The notes below the pieces were generated by a model, which saw only the letters and a program-made list of their open reading frames with translations, was not told the DNA's origin and did no database searches. Shown here in pieces: positions 44,925 to 53,428 of a stretch of 64,000 bases of DNA. The position numbers and the translations under genes were made by a program. The stretch's first letter is position 1; each line of letters opens with the position of its first letter. Source of the stretch: Paenibacillus polymyxa M1 (GTDB lineage: Bacteria > Bacillota > Bacilli > Paenibacillales > Paenibacillaceae); contig NC_017542.1 in NCBI RefSeq assembly GCF_000237325.1, forward strand, positions 5,066,001 to 5,130,000, in the 5' to 3' direction.

Positions 44925-45119
44925 CTATGTTAAATCTCTAAGAGTTACAGCATTCCAACACAAACGGATTGCACTACTAACGCTCTCACTGCTTAACTCG
45001 AAGATTCCATGTAGATGGGCCTTCAGCATATAAACAAATGTCCCAAGTTCGATAACCCGATTCCAACGAAATTCAAACTTTTCACGAATCGTTGTGCCCT
45101 TAAGCAAGCCTTCTCGCAC
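44925..45119 (-). CDS. Small hypothetical protein (64 aa)
   Basis: I do not recognise it. The frame begins MREGLLKGTTIREKFEFRW and ends CWNAVTLRDLT. It is basic at the start, contains a short hydrophobic stretch (VIELGTFVYMLKAHLHGIF) and ends just before a hairpin terminator. It lies 11 bp downstream of the esterase stop. It may be the tail of a transposase, but this is a guess; no clear ribosome-binding site decides the start. Confidence 0.3.
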   Translation of the reverse strand: MREGLLKGTTIREKFEFRWNRVIELGTFVYMLKAHLHGIFELSSESVSSAIRLCWNAVTLRDLT

Positions 45120-45130
45120 ATTATTACAAA

Positions 45131-46465
45131 TTATTGATGTAGTTGAGATGGACTTACTTTTTGAATTTGAACAAGTATATCAAACGTTTTACCTAATGAT
45201 ATATCAACAGTTTTTGGTATACCAGGGCCTTCTTTAGTTATTCCAGCGAAAATTTGATGTTGTTCGTTTAACCAAGTTTTTGTCACTCCGTTCGCCTTAC
45301 GTAAATCAATAAAAAATTGATCTTTTTTGACCTGTCCAAAAATGTAATTATAACTGTTTGGATCATCTGATTTTAATATTCCATATGGGCCAAATTTACC
45401 ATCATTATTATAAACATTATATTGTCCTTTATAAACTGATGTTCCAATAGATACATACCGTTTTCCATAATATTCTGCTAAATGCTGCCCAGCTACTTTA
45501 GGGTATATAAATGGAATCATATTTGTTTTCGAAACGTGTCCATTATGTCCCCAAACTATGGTTTTCCCTAAATGTTCTTCAGTCCACTTCGCATTTTCAT
45601 ACATTGCAATATCATGTTTCAAATAAAAATCCGATGGTTTATCAGGGGATGTTCCTCCTAACATTGTAGTAAACTGTTCAATAATACGAGCATTTTGTTT
45701 TATCCATGCGAATTCTTTGGATTTTCCGTTTAGATAACTTTTATTTTGTTCTAATAAAGCACTGATTTGTTTAGCATCTGAAATATACTTTTCTTTTTCT
45801 TCTTTCGTAAGGCTCTCAAAAGTATTCATATCCTTTGTTACAGGAATAAGACCTTTTATCTTCTCTTCTACTCTTGGCACAAGATCTGAATTGTTTCTTT
45901 TTATATATTCTCTTATATTATTATAAACATTCTCGTTTACTGATTGAATATCCATCCCAATGATACGCACTTTAGATTTATGTTTTGGATTAGCATTATA
46001 TTGTCGAATCCAACTAAGTAGATCTAACATTTCTTTTGTGTTAAATTCAGGTGATAGATGTTGGCTTGGGTTTCCCTTACCAGTAAGAACATATCGATCA
46101 AGCTCCAAAGCTCTGTCCCATCCCTCTTCTAAAACTAAGTTGGTGAATCCCTTTTCAGATACTAAAAAATTAACAATGCGTTGTTTCATTGTAAAAATTT
46201 CATGAGCCCCATGCGTAGCTTCACCTAAACCTACAATTGAAGCTGAACCTACCATATTCTTAAGTGGTTTTAAATCATTAAAAGATGCAGTTGGATTAGT
46301 TGTTTTTAAAGGCTTTGCATGCATTTCTAACCATTCCGCTATTTGATTTGTATTATAGGGAGCTGTAACAGAAACTCCTGTTTTCGAGTCTGCATAAGTA
46401 CTTCCTACAAAATTAGTCACTATTATAGCAGAAACACCAAGTGCAATAATCATTTTCTTTTTCAT
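45131..46465 (-). CDS. Secreted erythromycin-esterase-family protein
   Basis: A 444-residue protein of the EreA/EreB-like superfamily. Some members hydrolyse the macrolactone ring of erythromycin; many chromosomal homologues have unknown substrates. Residues 1-25 form a signal peptide (MKKKM, hydrophobic core, cleavage near TYA). The family motifs are present: GLGEATHGAHEIF near residues 79-91 with the catalytic-type His and Glu, LVLEEGWDRALELDRY, and VWGHNGHVSK near 310 with a second conserved His. Length is normal for the family. Export is unusual for a resistance esterase and suggests an extracellular or membrane-side role. It is passenger DNA in the Tn7-like element and is much more AT-rich than the pmx genes. 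Macrolide inactivation is an inference only. Confidence 0.85.
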   Translation of the reverse strand: MKKKMIIALGVSAIIVTNFVGSTYADSKTGVSVTAPYNTNQIAEWLEMHAKPLKTTNPTASFNDLKPLKNMVGSASIVGLGEATHGAHEIFTMKQRIVNFLVSEKGFTNLVLEEGWDRALELDRYVLTGKGNPSQHLSPEFNTKEMLDLLSWIRQYNANPKHKSKVRIIGMDIQSVNENVYNNIREYIKRNNSDLVPRVEEKIKGLIPVTKDMNTFESLTKEEKEKYISDAKQISALLEQNKSYLNGKSKEFAWIKQNARIIEQFTTMLGGTSPDKPSDFYLKHDIAMYENAKWTEEHLGKTIVWGHNGHVSKTNMIPFIYPKVAGQHLAEYYGKRYVSIGTSVYKGQYNVYNNDGKFGPYGILKSDDPNSYNYIFGQVKKDQFFIDLRKANGVTKTWLNEQHQIFAGITKEGPGIPKTVDISLGKTFDILVQIQKVSPSQLHQ

Positions 46466-46687
46466 AAAACCCTCCTAAAATACTTATTTGTTAGTTTTTT
46501 GACATGCTCTAAGGACCAGGGGATACTTCAAGACCCTAGTTTGATGGCGACGTGGCGGGACCTCATGCCTATCAACTTAAGAACTTGCTTTATTCAAATT
46601 TTTTTAGAGTAAGTTGTTTTTTGAACCAGAAAGGCATATTTTTAACTATAAAAACTATGACAAAATTTATCCGGTTTTCCTTTTTGC

Positions 46688-47845
46688 CTACTTGCTAAAT
46701 TCAGCAAGTAAAATATTTTTAAATGGATCAGGACTATCAGCTTTAAGGCTGTTCAAATTGACGGCCAATGTATGCTTGCCTCCAAGTGTGCCACCAGCAA
46801 AAGTGGTAAACCCTAGAACGCTACCTTTGTGTCCCCATATCGAGACACCGTTTGGAAGCTTAGTTTCAAAGATCCCAAGACCATATCCGGTTCCTTCTCT
46901 ATCTGTAGGAACTGTAGTAAGCATTTGTTTTAGTTGCTGTTCCTTCAGTAATTTACCACTGAGTAAGTAAGAGAAGAATTTGTTTAAATCGTCAGCAGTA
47001 GAAATCATATCTCCATCCGAGCTACCTGGGTTAATATAAGTAACGTCTTTTAGCTCACTTGCTCCGTCTAGTTGGAAATAGCCACGGGCATGCTTGGTGC
47101 CTGGAATCACACTTGAATTGCCCGGTAGGAATGTATTTGACAAATCAAGCGGTTCAATAATCCGATTTTCAACCTCTTCCGCATAGCTGTTTCCAGTTAC
47201 TTTTTCAATAAGGATCCCCAGTATTACGTATCCTGTGTTTGAATAAGACCAACCCTTTCCTGGGGCAAAGTCTGGGGGAAGAGAAATCCCCATCTTTACG
47301 AATTCTTCAGCCGTATACGATTTTTTTGTATCCGTATAATCAAAGTCTTTTGAATTTACATAGTCAGCGATACCACTTGTATGATTCAATATCTGCCGGA
47401 TAGTAATTTGGTTACCATCATATCCGTTTCCTTGAATGACACCAGGCAACCATTTTTCAATGGGGTCGTCTAGATTCAAGCGGTTCTCTTCAGATAATTG
47501 AAGTAGAACTGTTGCAATGAATGTCTTCGTCACACTGCCAATGCGAAAACGAAAATCTGTTTTCATCGGTTTCTTGGCTCTCAGATCCGCTATCCCAGCA
47601 GCATAACTCCATGTTTTTCCACTCTTATAAATTTCAGCAAGTATCCCAGGGTATCCAAGTTGTAGTGTATTCCGCATTGCTTGCTTAGCAGAAGTACAAT
47701 CTCGTTGGGTACTTGTTTGTAACAAACTAGATACATTTTGAGTGGGCTCTGCTTTTACAATTGAGGTTGGTGTTGTGTATAACAGAAAACTTCCAATCAT
47801 TAAAAGAACTAAACCTGTAGATGTAATTTGACAATGCTTTTTCAT
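46688..47845 (-). CDS. Secreted serine hydrolase of the beta-lactamase / DD-peptidase family
   Basis: A 385-residue protein with an N-terminal signal or anchor (hydrophobic residues 8-30). The class C beta-lactamase-like fold motifs are present: SVTK (SxxK) in FRIGSVTKTFIATVLLQL, YSN (YxN) in GWSYSNTGYVILGIL, and HKG in WGHKGSVLGF. Overall it resembles the Streptomyces R61 D-Ala-D-Ala carboxypeptidase (FRxGSVTKxF, LNHTSGIADYVN). It could be a low-molecular-weight carboxypeptidase, an esterase or a beta-lactamase; sequence does not decide. A GAGGAG lies about 12 bases before the ATG. It is the second passenger gene of the Tn7-like element. Confidence 0.85.
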   Translation of the reverse strand: MKKHCQITSTGLVLLMIGSFLLYTTPTSIVKAEPTQNVSSLLQTSTQRDCTSAKQAMRNTLQLGYPGILAEIYKSGKTWSYAAGIADLRAKKPMKTDFRFRIGSVTKTFIATVLLQLSEENRLNLDDPIEKWLPGVIQGNGYDGNQITIRQILNHTSGIADYVNSKDFDYTDTKKSYTAEEFVKMGISLPPDFAPGKGWSYSNTGYVILGILIEKVTGNSYAEEVENRIIEPLDLSNTFLPGNSSVIPGTKHARGYFQLDGASELKDVTYINPGSSDGDMISTADDLNKFFSYLLSGKLLKEQQLKQMLTTVPTDREGTGYGLGIFETKLPNGVSIWGHKGSVLGFTTFAGGTLGGKHTLAVNLNSLKADSPDPFKNILLAEFSK

Positions 47846-48349
47846 AAAGATATTCTTCTCCTCTATTCATATTGTATCGGTAATTATCTGCTGTTTTAGG
47901 GCAAGAGTGGATTTGCAATTATCTTTACTCATTATTATTTTCACAAACGCTATTGTGTCCTAACAAACGGTAAATTCCTTTTTTTCCACATGTATGTTAA
48001 CCCTAGAAATTACTTATTTCCCTTAAAACACTCTTGTTACTGGTTTGTTTTTCATAAATAGGTCAAACCTGTTTCCCCTTTCACGCCTCGTTAAATTTTT
48101 ATCATACACAATGAAAATCCCCTCCTCATTTATGTTAATGTGTTAAAACTACCTCTGTGATTCTAGGTGTTTTTCTGTCACATACGGTAGTGTCAAAATG
48201 TCACGCTATATAAATCCTAATATTGTTCGGAGTTAATAACTCAATTCAGATGTCGCTGTCAGTGAAGCTGATGATTTGGCTGTGTTGAGTTATAATTACA
48301 CAATTACGTAGCAGGAGAAGATGGACAAGAAAAACTTCAAAAATGTTGA
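47846..48349. other. Gene-free AT-rich stretch inside the Tn7-like element
   Basis: No gene is recognised on either strand. It separates the minus-strand serine hydrolase from the plus-strand radical SAM fragment and should contain the serine hydrolase promoter; I see no well-spaced -35/-10 pair. Confidence 0.4.
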
Positions 48350-48937
48350 AATACTACTGAAGTTTTTCGCTTAATTAATGGCGAATGGCGTGTCACAAGA
48401 AAGATATTAACGGAGATGATGGAATCTCCACCGGATTTCTTTCAAATCCAAACAAAAAGTCCTCTGGTGGTCAGAGACCTCGATATACTATTAGAATTGC
48501 AGCAACGTTGTGAATTATTAGTTTCTATGACTATTGAAACAGACCGAGAAGATGTAAAGCCACTTTTTGCACCTTTAGCTCTAGGGATCAACCAGCGCTT
48601 AAAGGCTCTTAGAAATGTCCATGCAGCAGGAATTAATACACAGGCATCCATTTCTCCTCTTTTGCCCTTAACGCCAGATTTCCCCAAAAGATTACAGAGG
48701 ATTGTTGATCGAATATATATTGATTCGCTGAACATTGGAGATGGTTTAAAGGGGAAGCGATCCGTGCAATTGGGTATGCCTTTGTTGTTTCAGCGAAATG
48801 GGTTTTCTAAATGGTATCAGCCTGATATTCATTTAAAAACGAACAACTATTTTAATAAATATTTTGACGAAAAGATTATATTCTTATCTTCTAGTAGAGA
48901 GTATCCTCTAAAAGGGAAAATATGTATAATTAATTAA
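48350..48937 (+). pseudogene. N-terminally truncated radical SAM protein (SPL-like family)
   Basis: The open frame reads WRVTRKILTEMMESPPDFFQ, IQTKSPLVVRDLDILLELQ, CELLVSMTIETDREDV, GINTQASISPLLPLTPDFP and IYIDSLNIGDG, followed by WYQPDIH. This matches the central and C-terminal part of the spore-photoproduct-lyase-like radical SAM family. The N-terminal part, which should carry the CxxxCxxC iron-sulfur motif, is missing; an in-frame TGA (48347-48349) closes the frame. It is therefore not expected to be active. The longest ATG-started frame begins at 48416. Confidence 0.75.
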
Positions 48938-49004
48938 TCTACAGGAAATCGGACAGTCATATCCTCTACTCCAATCTGGACGGTAATTCTATCAGTTACA
49001 TTCT

Positions 49005-49053
49005 TATACATACAAAAAGAGCAGCCTGTTTAGCTGCTCTTTTTGTATGTATA
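49005..49053. terminator. Bidirectional terminator with a 21-bp perfect stem
   Basis: The two arms (49005-49025 and 49033-49053) are perfect reverse complements around a 7-base loop. The stem contains AAAAAGAGCAGC paired with GCTGCTCTTTTT, giving a T tract on both strands. It follows the radical SAM fragment. Confidence 0.85.
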
Positions 49054-49097
49054 AGATATTGAGTTTTCATCAGTTGAATTTCCTAATAGTTTCAACG

Positions 49098-49340
49098 CTT
49101 CACGTAGATGCGAAGTCCCATTACGGGACGGGAAAAGGAGCTACGATTTATCGGTTCGTGAGCGACCAATTTTCCATTTTCTTCACGAAAGTCATCAATA
49201 CGAACACTCGGGATACCGTACACGTCATCGACGGTTTGCTCCACCATGAAACGGACTTGGCCATCGAGGTGCATTATACGGATACAGCCGATTACACCAA
49301 TCAAGTCTTTGGTTTAACGCATTTGCTCGGATTTCGCTAA
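49098..49340 (+). pseudogene. Fragment of a Tn3-family transposase (tnpA)
   Basis: The frame reads SHYGTGKGATIYRFVSDQFS, TKVINTNTRDTVHVIDGLLH, HHETDLAIEVHYTDTADYTN and QVFGLTHLLGFR, a conserved part of Tn3-family TnpA. Only about 80 of roughly 1000 residues are present, with a stop codon right after LGFR. It is a scrap of another transposon inside the Tn7-like element. Confidence 0.85.
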
Positions 49341-49420
49341 CAGGAAAGGATTCAAAAACTTTTGACTTGTTATGCATTTTATATGCGCTCTGATTGAAAC
49401 CTAAGCAGTCACCCTCTGAA

Positions 49421-49467
49421 TGTAATAAAAAGCCCGATGATACGTGCTCATCGGGCTTTTTATTACA
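49421..49467. terminator. Bidirectional terminator just inside the right end of the Tn7-like element
   Basis: The arms at 49421-49440 and 49448-49467 are perfect reverse complements (GCCCGATGA / TCATCGGGC core flanked by A and T tracts). It lies about 100 bp after the glmS stop codon but 70 bp inside the element, so it probably serves glmS today although it arrived with the element. Confidence 0.85.
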
Positions 49468-49564
49468 TAGTTATCAAGAAGAGATATTCTTGTTATCCGT
49501 CATTAATAATTAGTATACAACTTTATTGTCTGTACGCAACATTAATTTAGAATTTTATTAATGC

Positions 49565-51397
49565 TTATTCTACAGTAACACTTTTCGCCAGGTTACGTGG
49601 TTTATCAACATCATGACCCAGTGCAAGTGATGCATAGTAGGCTAACAATTGGAGAGCTATAACTGAAATGGCAGCCGACAGAATCGGAAGTGTTTTTGGA
49701 ATTGCAAATACTTGATCCACGGATTTCAGTAGCTCAACAGCGTGCTCTTCATACGTGATTGCAAGCACGTCACCGCCACGAGCTTTAACTTCCTTAATGT
49801 TGCTCACGGTTTTTTCCAACACGGATTCCTGAGTTACCAAAGCGATAACTGGAATTCCCTCTTCGATCAATGCCAGTGTACCATGCTTCAACTCACCCGC
49901 AGCATATGCCTCGGAATGAATGTAGGAGATTTCCTTGAGTTTCAGGGAACCTTCCTGTACTACAGCATAGTCCTGACCACGACCAATAAAGAACAGGTGC
50001 TTGTTGCTAGCGATTTGCTCAGCATAGGCTTTGATCGCATCTGCTTTACTCAACATCTCTTCTACTTGCTCTGGCAGTGATTCCATAGCAGCCAGCACAT
50101 GAGCTACTTGCTCATCCGTTTGTGTGCCGCGTACTTGAGCCAGATACAGACCCAACAGATAAAACGCAATCAACTGGGAAGAATACGCTTTGGTGGAGGC
50201 TACGGCAATTTCCGGTCCTGCCAGTGTAACCAACACATCATCTGCATCACGGGCGATGGAACTACCAACTACGTTTGTAATCGCCAGTACATGCGCTCCG
50301 TTTGCTTGTGCTTCACGCAGTGCTGCCAAGGTATCAGCAGTTTCACCGGATTGACTCACCACGATCACCAATGTCTCAGGTGTTACGATAGGAGAACGGT
50401 AGCGATACTCGGAAGCTACATCGTTTTCTACCGGAATACGAGCCATACTTTCAATAACCGTACGACCAATCAAACCAGCATTGTAAGCTGTACCACACGC
50501 TACAATTTGAATGTTGCGGATATTTTTAATTTGTTCTTCTGTCAGCTTCAGCTCTGGAAGAACAACCTTTTTAGTGTCTTTATCGATACGGCCCAACATT
50601 GTATCACGGTAAGCCTTAGGCTGTTCGTGAATTTCTTTCAACATGAAATGCTCATATCCGCCTTTTTCCGCTGTTACAGCATCCCATTCGACATGAATCA
50701 TTTCCCGAGAAATAAATTGGCCTTCGATTGTCATTAATTCGACAGCATCACTAGTCAGAACAGCCATTTCGCCATCGTTCAAAATAAATACATTGCGTGT
50801 ATATTTCAGAATAGCCGGAATATCGGAACCGATAAAGTTCTCGCCTTCTCCCACACCAATAACCAGCGGGCTGGCTTGGCGAACAGCTACCAGCTTATTA
50901 GGCTCGTGCTCGGTCAGCACTCCCAGTGCAAAAGCACCGCGCATAAAGGTAATTGCTTTTTGTACTGCTTTAACAATATCTCCTTCATACTCACGCGCTA
51001 CCAGATGGGAAATAACTTCTGTGTCCGTTTCGGAAATAAAGGTATGACCTTCGCCGATCAGCTGTTCCTTCAGTTCCAGATAGTTCTCAATAATTCCGTT
51101 GTGAACTACAGAAAACTTTTGGCTCTCATCCAAATGTGGATGGGAGTTTTCATCAGAAGGTTTACCGTGTGTTGCCCAACGTGTATGTCCGATGCCTGCA
51201 TGGCCTACCAACGGTGTACCATCCAGTTTAGCTTCCAGATTCGCCAGACGACCTTTTGCCTTGGCTACTTGCAGTCCTGAATCTGTAAACACAGCAATAC
51301 CCGCAGAATCATACCCGCGATATTCCAGCTTCTTCAGTCCGTCAATCAATACCTCTTGCGTATTCTGATTACCAATATATCCTACAATGCCACACAT
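49565..51397 (-). CDS. glmS: Glutamine--fructose-6-phosphate aminotransferase (isomerizing)
   Basis: Makes glucosamine-6-phosphate from fructose-6-phosphate and glutamine, the first step to UDP-GlcNAc for the wall. The N-terminal glutaminase domain starts MCGIVGYIG; the Cys after the initiator Met is the nucleophile, which fixes the start at 51397 (GGGAGG upstream) rather than the longer frame to 51421. Two SIS domains follow, with VSQSGETADTLAAL and KLKEISYIHSEAYAAGELKHG; the C-terminus DKPRNLAKSVTVE is typical. Length is 610 residues, normal. It has its own promoter and a glmS ribozyme leader, so it is controlled by its product. Its 3' end is the Tn7 target-recognition region, and a Tn7-like element lies 21 bp beyond the stop. 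Confidence 0.97.
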   Translation of the reverse strand: MCGIVGYIGNQNTQEVLIDGLKKLEYRGYDSAGIAVFTDSGLQVAKAKGRLANLEAKLDGTPLVGHAGIGHTRWATHGKPSDENSHPHLDESQKFSVVHNGIIENYLELKEQLIGEGHTFISETDTEVISHLVAREYEGDIVKAVQKAITFMRGAFALGVLTEHEPNKLVAVRQASPLVIGVGEGENFIGSDIPAILKYTRNVFILNDGEMAVLTSDAVELMTIEGQFISREMIHVEWDAVTAEKGGYEHFMLKEIHEQPKAYRDTMLGRIDKDTKKVVLPELKLTEEQIKNIRNIQIVACGTAYNAGLIGRTVIESMARIPVENDVASEYRYRSPIVTPETLVIVVSQSGETADTLAALREAQANGAHVLAITNVVGSSIARDADDVLVTLAGPEIAVASTKAYSSQLIAFYLLGLYLAQVRGTQTDEQVAHVLAAMESLPEQVEEMLSKADAIKAYAEQIASNKHLFFIGRGQDYAVVQEGSLKLKEISYIHSEAYAAGELKHGTLALIEEGIPVIALVTQESVLEKTVSNIKEVKARGGDVLAITYEEHAVELLKSVDQVFAIPKTLPILSAAISVIALQLLAYYASLALGHDVDKPRNLAKSVTVE

Positions 51398-51639
51398 ATT
51401 CGTTATCCTCCCGATCATCATTTCACAAGACGACTCATCACAGGACTAACGTGTGCGGTAGATTGTGGAATAAAGTTCATTCATCTATGAAGTTGTCAAT
51501 GATAACTATAGAATTTACAGGCATCTCTTCACGAATGTAACGAAATTCCCAAACCGCGCACGCCAATGATGATGGCCGCACATTCATGAAATGAATCTTA
51601 TAATTTAGGTTATAAAATAATTTGGGCATCTACCGGTGC

Positions 51640-51838
51640 GTTGTGTAAACAGTTGCCTGTTCATTTTCCGCTGCCGGTTTACGGGTTGATGCTTCACCGG
51701 AAGGTCCCCGCCGAATGTTTCGAACACCTTCACCTCGTCAGCTTGCTTTGTCGTGAACCGATGCGAGCAATATCATCTCAACGGAATCTATTGCTTCTCC
51801 ACCAAGTTCCCCCGCACAAAATCAAGCTCTGGCGCTTG
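51640..51838 (-). ncRNA. glmS self-cleaving ribozyme-riboswitch
   Basis: In the glmS leader the minus strand carries AAGCGCCAGAGCTTG at the 5' side, where cleavage is expected between A (51836) and G (51835). The conserved core TGACGAGG and TTCGAAACATTCGGCGGGGA follow, as in the Bacillus glmS ribozyme. It binds glucosamine-6-phosphate and cleaves the mRNA, which lowers glmS expression. The 3' boundary is approximate. Confidence 0.88.
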
Positions 51839-51892
51839 TATTACGTTACCTCACAACCCTCGCTTTCTCTAATTGAGTCACAACATCCCTAT

Positions 51893-51921
51893 ATTATATT
51901 CAGCAGAGCATCATTTGGCAA
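51893..51921 (-). promoter_or_regulatory. Sigma-A-type promoter of glmS
   Basis: TTGCCA (51916-51921) and TATAAT (51893-51898) are separated by exactly 17 bp. Transcription would start near 51886, giving a leader of about 490 nt that contains the ribozyme. Confidence 0.7.
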
Positions 51922-51983
51922 TGACACTTTATTCATAATTACATCCTAAAGGCGTTAAATCCTTAGTGAATAACCGTAAATGC

Positions 51984-52012
51984 GGTTGCCTGCTTATGTT
52001 TAACAGGCAACC
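51984..52012 (-). terminator. Hairpin downstream of glmM
   Basis: GGTTGCCTG and CAGGCAACC form a 9-bp stem about 15 bp after the glmM stop codon. The T tract after it is weak, so termination may be partial and some transcripts may read into glmS. Confidence 0.55.
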
Positions 52013-52027
52013 TACGTTTACAAAATT

Positions 52028-53368
52028 TTAAACTAATTCTTTTTTCACGACATCTACGATCTGTCCGACGAATTGCTCCAGCTCATCTTTGTCCGGGCCT
52101 TCGGCCATTACACGAATAAGCGACTCTGTACCTGAAGCACGGACCAATACACGCCCATTATCGCCCAATTGTTGTTCCACCTGCTCAATGGCTTCTGCAA
52201 TCGCAGGATTCCCCTCGTAATTGCGTTTGTCCTGCACACGTACATTCACAAGCACTTGCGGATATTGTTTCATAAGCGATTTTAGCTCGCTCATCTTCTT
52301 GCCGGAAGCTTTCAGGGTATCTACCAACTGAATCCCCGTCAGCATGCCATCACCTGTCGTATTGTGGTCTAGGAAAATAACATGACCAGACTGCTCACCG
52401 CCCAGATTAAATCCACCCCGACGCATTTCTTCCATCACATAACGGTCTCCGACCGCAGTTTTTGCAGTCTTGAGAGCCAGCTTTTCAGTAGCTTTATAAA
52501 AACCGATATTACTCATTACTGTCGATACAATGGTGCTGTCCTTGAGTTTTCCAGCGCGGTTCATTGCATCTCCGCAAATACAGAGAATGTAGTCTCCATC
52601 TACCTCTTCCCCGTTCTCATCAATTGCGATCAGGCGATCAGCATCGCCGTCAAAGGCAAGCCCAATATCCGCTTTCAAGCGGCGCACTTCCTCTTTCAGC
52701 TTTTCAGGATGAGTCGAGCCACAATGATCATTGATATTCAATCCGTTTGGCTCCGCTCCGATCGTGTGCACTTCAGCTCCCAAATCCGCAAAAAGCTTCG
52801 GCGCCAGCTCATAAGCTGCTCCGTTTGCACAGTCCAATACAATTTTTAGACCTTCAAAAGAATGACTAATTGTTGTTTTCAAAAACTCCAGATAATCGTA
52901 GCGGGAATGCTCGTCTACAACAACCGTGCCCAACCCGCTGCCAATCGGACGAGGCAATTGGTCTTCTTTTGCATCCATAAGCTCTTCAATTTTCAATTCC
53001 GTTTCATCGGTTAATTTAAACCCATCGCCGCCAAAAAACTTAATCCCGTTGTCCTCAACAGGATTGTGAGATGCTGAGATCATTACACCAGCGTCCGCTT
53101 TCAATTGCCGTGTAAGATATGCCACCCCAGGCGTCGAAACGATACCTAGGCGAACCACATTAGCCCCAATGGACAACAACCCGGCTACCAGTGCCGATTC
53201 CAACATCAGCCCGGATATCCGTGTATCCATACCAATCACAACTGTCGGTTTCTCTACATTACCTGCTAAGACATATCCGCCGCAGCGGCCAATGCTATAT
53301 GCCAGTTCGGCTGTTAGTTCCTGATTAGCAATGCCTCGTACACCATCTGTACCAAAATATTTCCCCAT
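52028..53368 (-). CDS. glmM: Phosphoglucosamine mutase
   Basis: Interconverts glucosamine-6-phosphate and glucosamine-1-phosphate in UDP-GlcNAc synthesis. The 446-residue protein has FGTDGVRG at the start, the phosphoserine loop ISASHNP (Ser about residue 100), the metal loop DGDADR, and the phosphate-binding [15 protein letters not shown] near the C-terminus. These distinguish GlmM from other hexose-phosphate mutases. GGGAG lies upstream of the ATG. It follows cdaR by about 60 bp and precedes glmS, so the product of the next gene is its substrate. In Bacillus, GlmM also binds and inhibits CdaA. Confidence 0.97.
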   Translation of the reverse strand: MGKYFGTDGVRGIANQELTAELAYSIGRCGGYVLAGNVEKPTVVIGMDTRISGLMLESALVAGLLSIGANVVRLGIVSTPGVAYLTRQLKADAGVMISASHNPVEDNGIKFFGGDGFKLTDETELKIEELMDAKEDQLPRPIGSGLGTVVVDEHSRYDYLEFLKTTISHSFEGLKIVLDCANGAAYELAPKLFADLGAEVHTIGAEPNGLNINDHCGSTHPEKLKEEVRRLKADIGLAFDGDADRLIAIDENGEEVDGDYILCICGDAMNRAGKLKDSTIVSTVMSNIGFYKATEKLALKTAKTAVGDRYVMEEMRRGGFNLGGEQSGHVIFLDHNTTGDGMLTGIQLVDTLKASGKKMSELKSLMKQYPQVLVNVRVQDKRNYEGNPAIAEAIEQVEQQLGDNGRVLVRASGTESLIRVMAEGPDKDELEQFVGQIVDVVKKELV

Positions 53369-53428
53369 GTAAAATGACTCCCTTTTTTTGTCTAATAAAT
53401 CTTGATCATTTACTACAGATAAAACATG

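Larger units (their letters stand above)
44803..49538. mobile_element. Non-autonomous Tn7-like element at attTn7 with 5-bp target duplication
   Basis: Left end, plus strand from 44803: TGTTTACA then GACAATAAAGTTGTGTAC. Right end, minus strand from 49538: TGCGTACA then GACAATAAAGTTGTATAC. The inner 18-mers differ at one base and carry GACAATAAAG as in the Tn7 right end, at the same 8-bp distance from the tip. ACATT occurs directly outside both ends (44798-44802 and 49539-49543), a 5-bp target duplication. The duplication lies 22-26 bp after the glmS stop, the Tn7 position. Inside are an esterase, a serine hydrolase, two gene fragments and a terminator, but no tns genes; it must have been moved in trans or lost its machinery. 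The right tip TGC differs from the expected TGT. Confidence 0.75.

Noticed and set aside
46549..46590. Possible IS231/IS4-type terminal repeat (CATGCCTATCAACTTAAG) upstream of the esterase gene
   Set aside because: It resembles such ends from memory, but no matching partner end, target duplication or transposase is visible nearby, so I do not call an insertion sequence.
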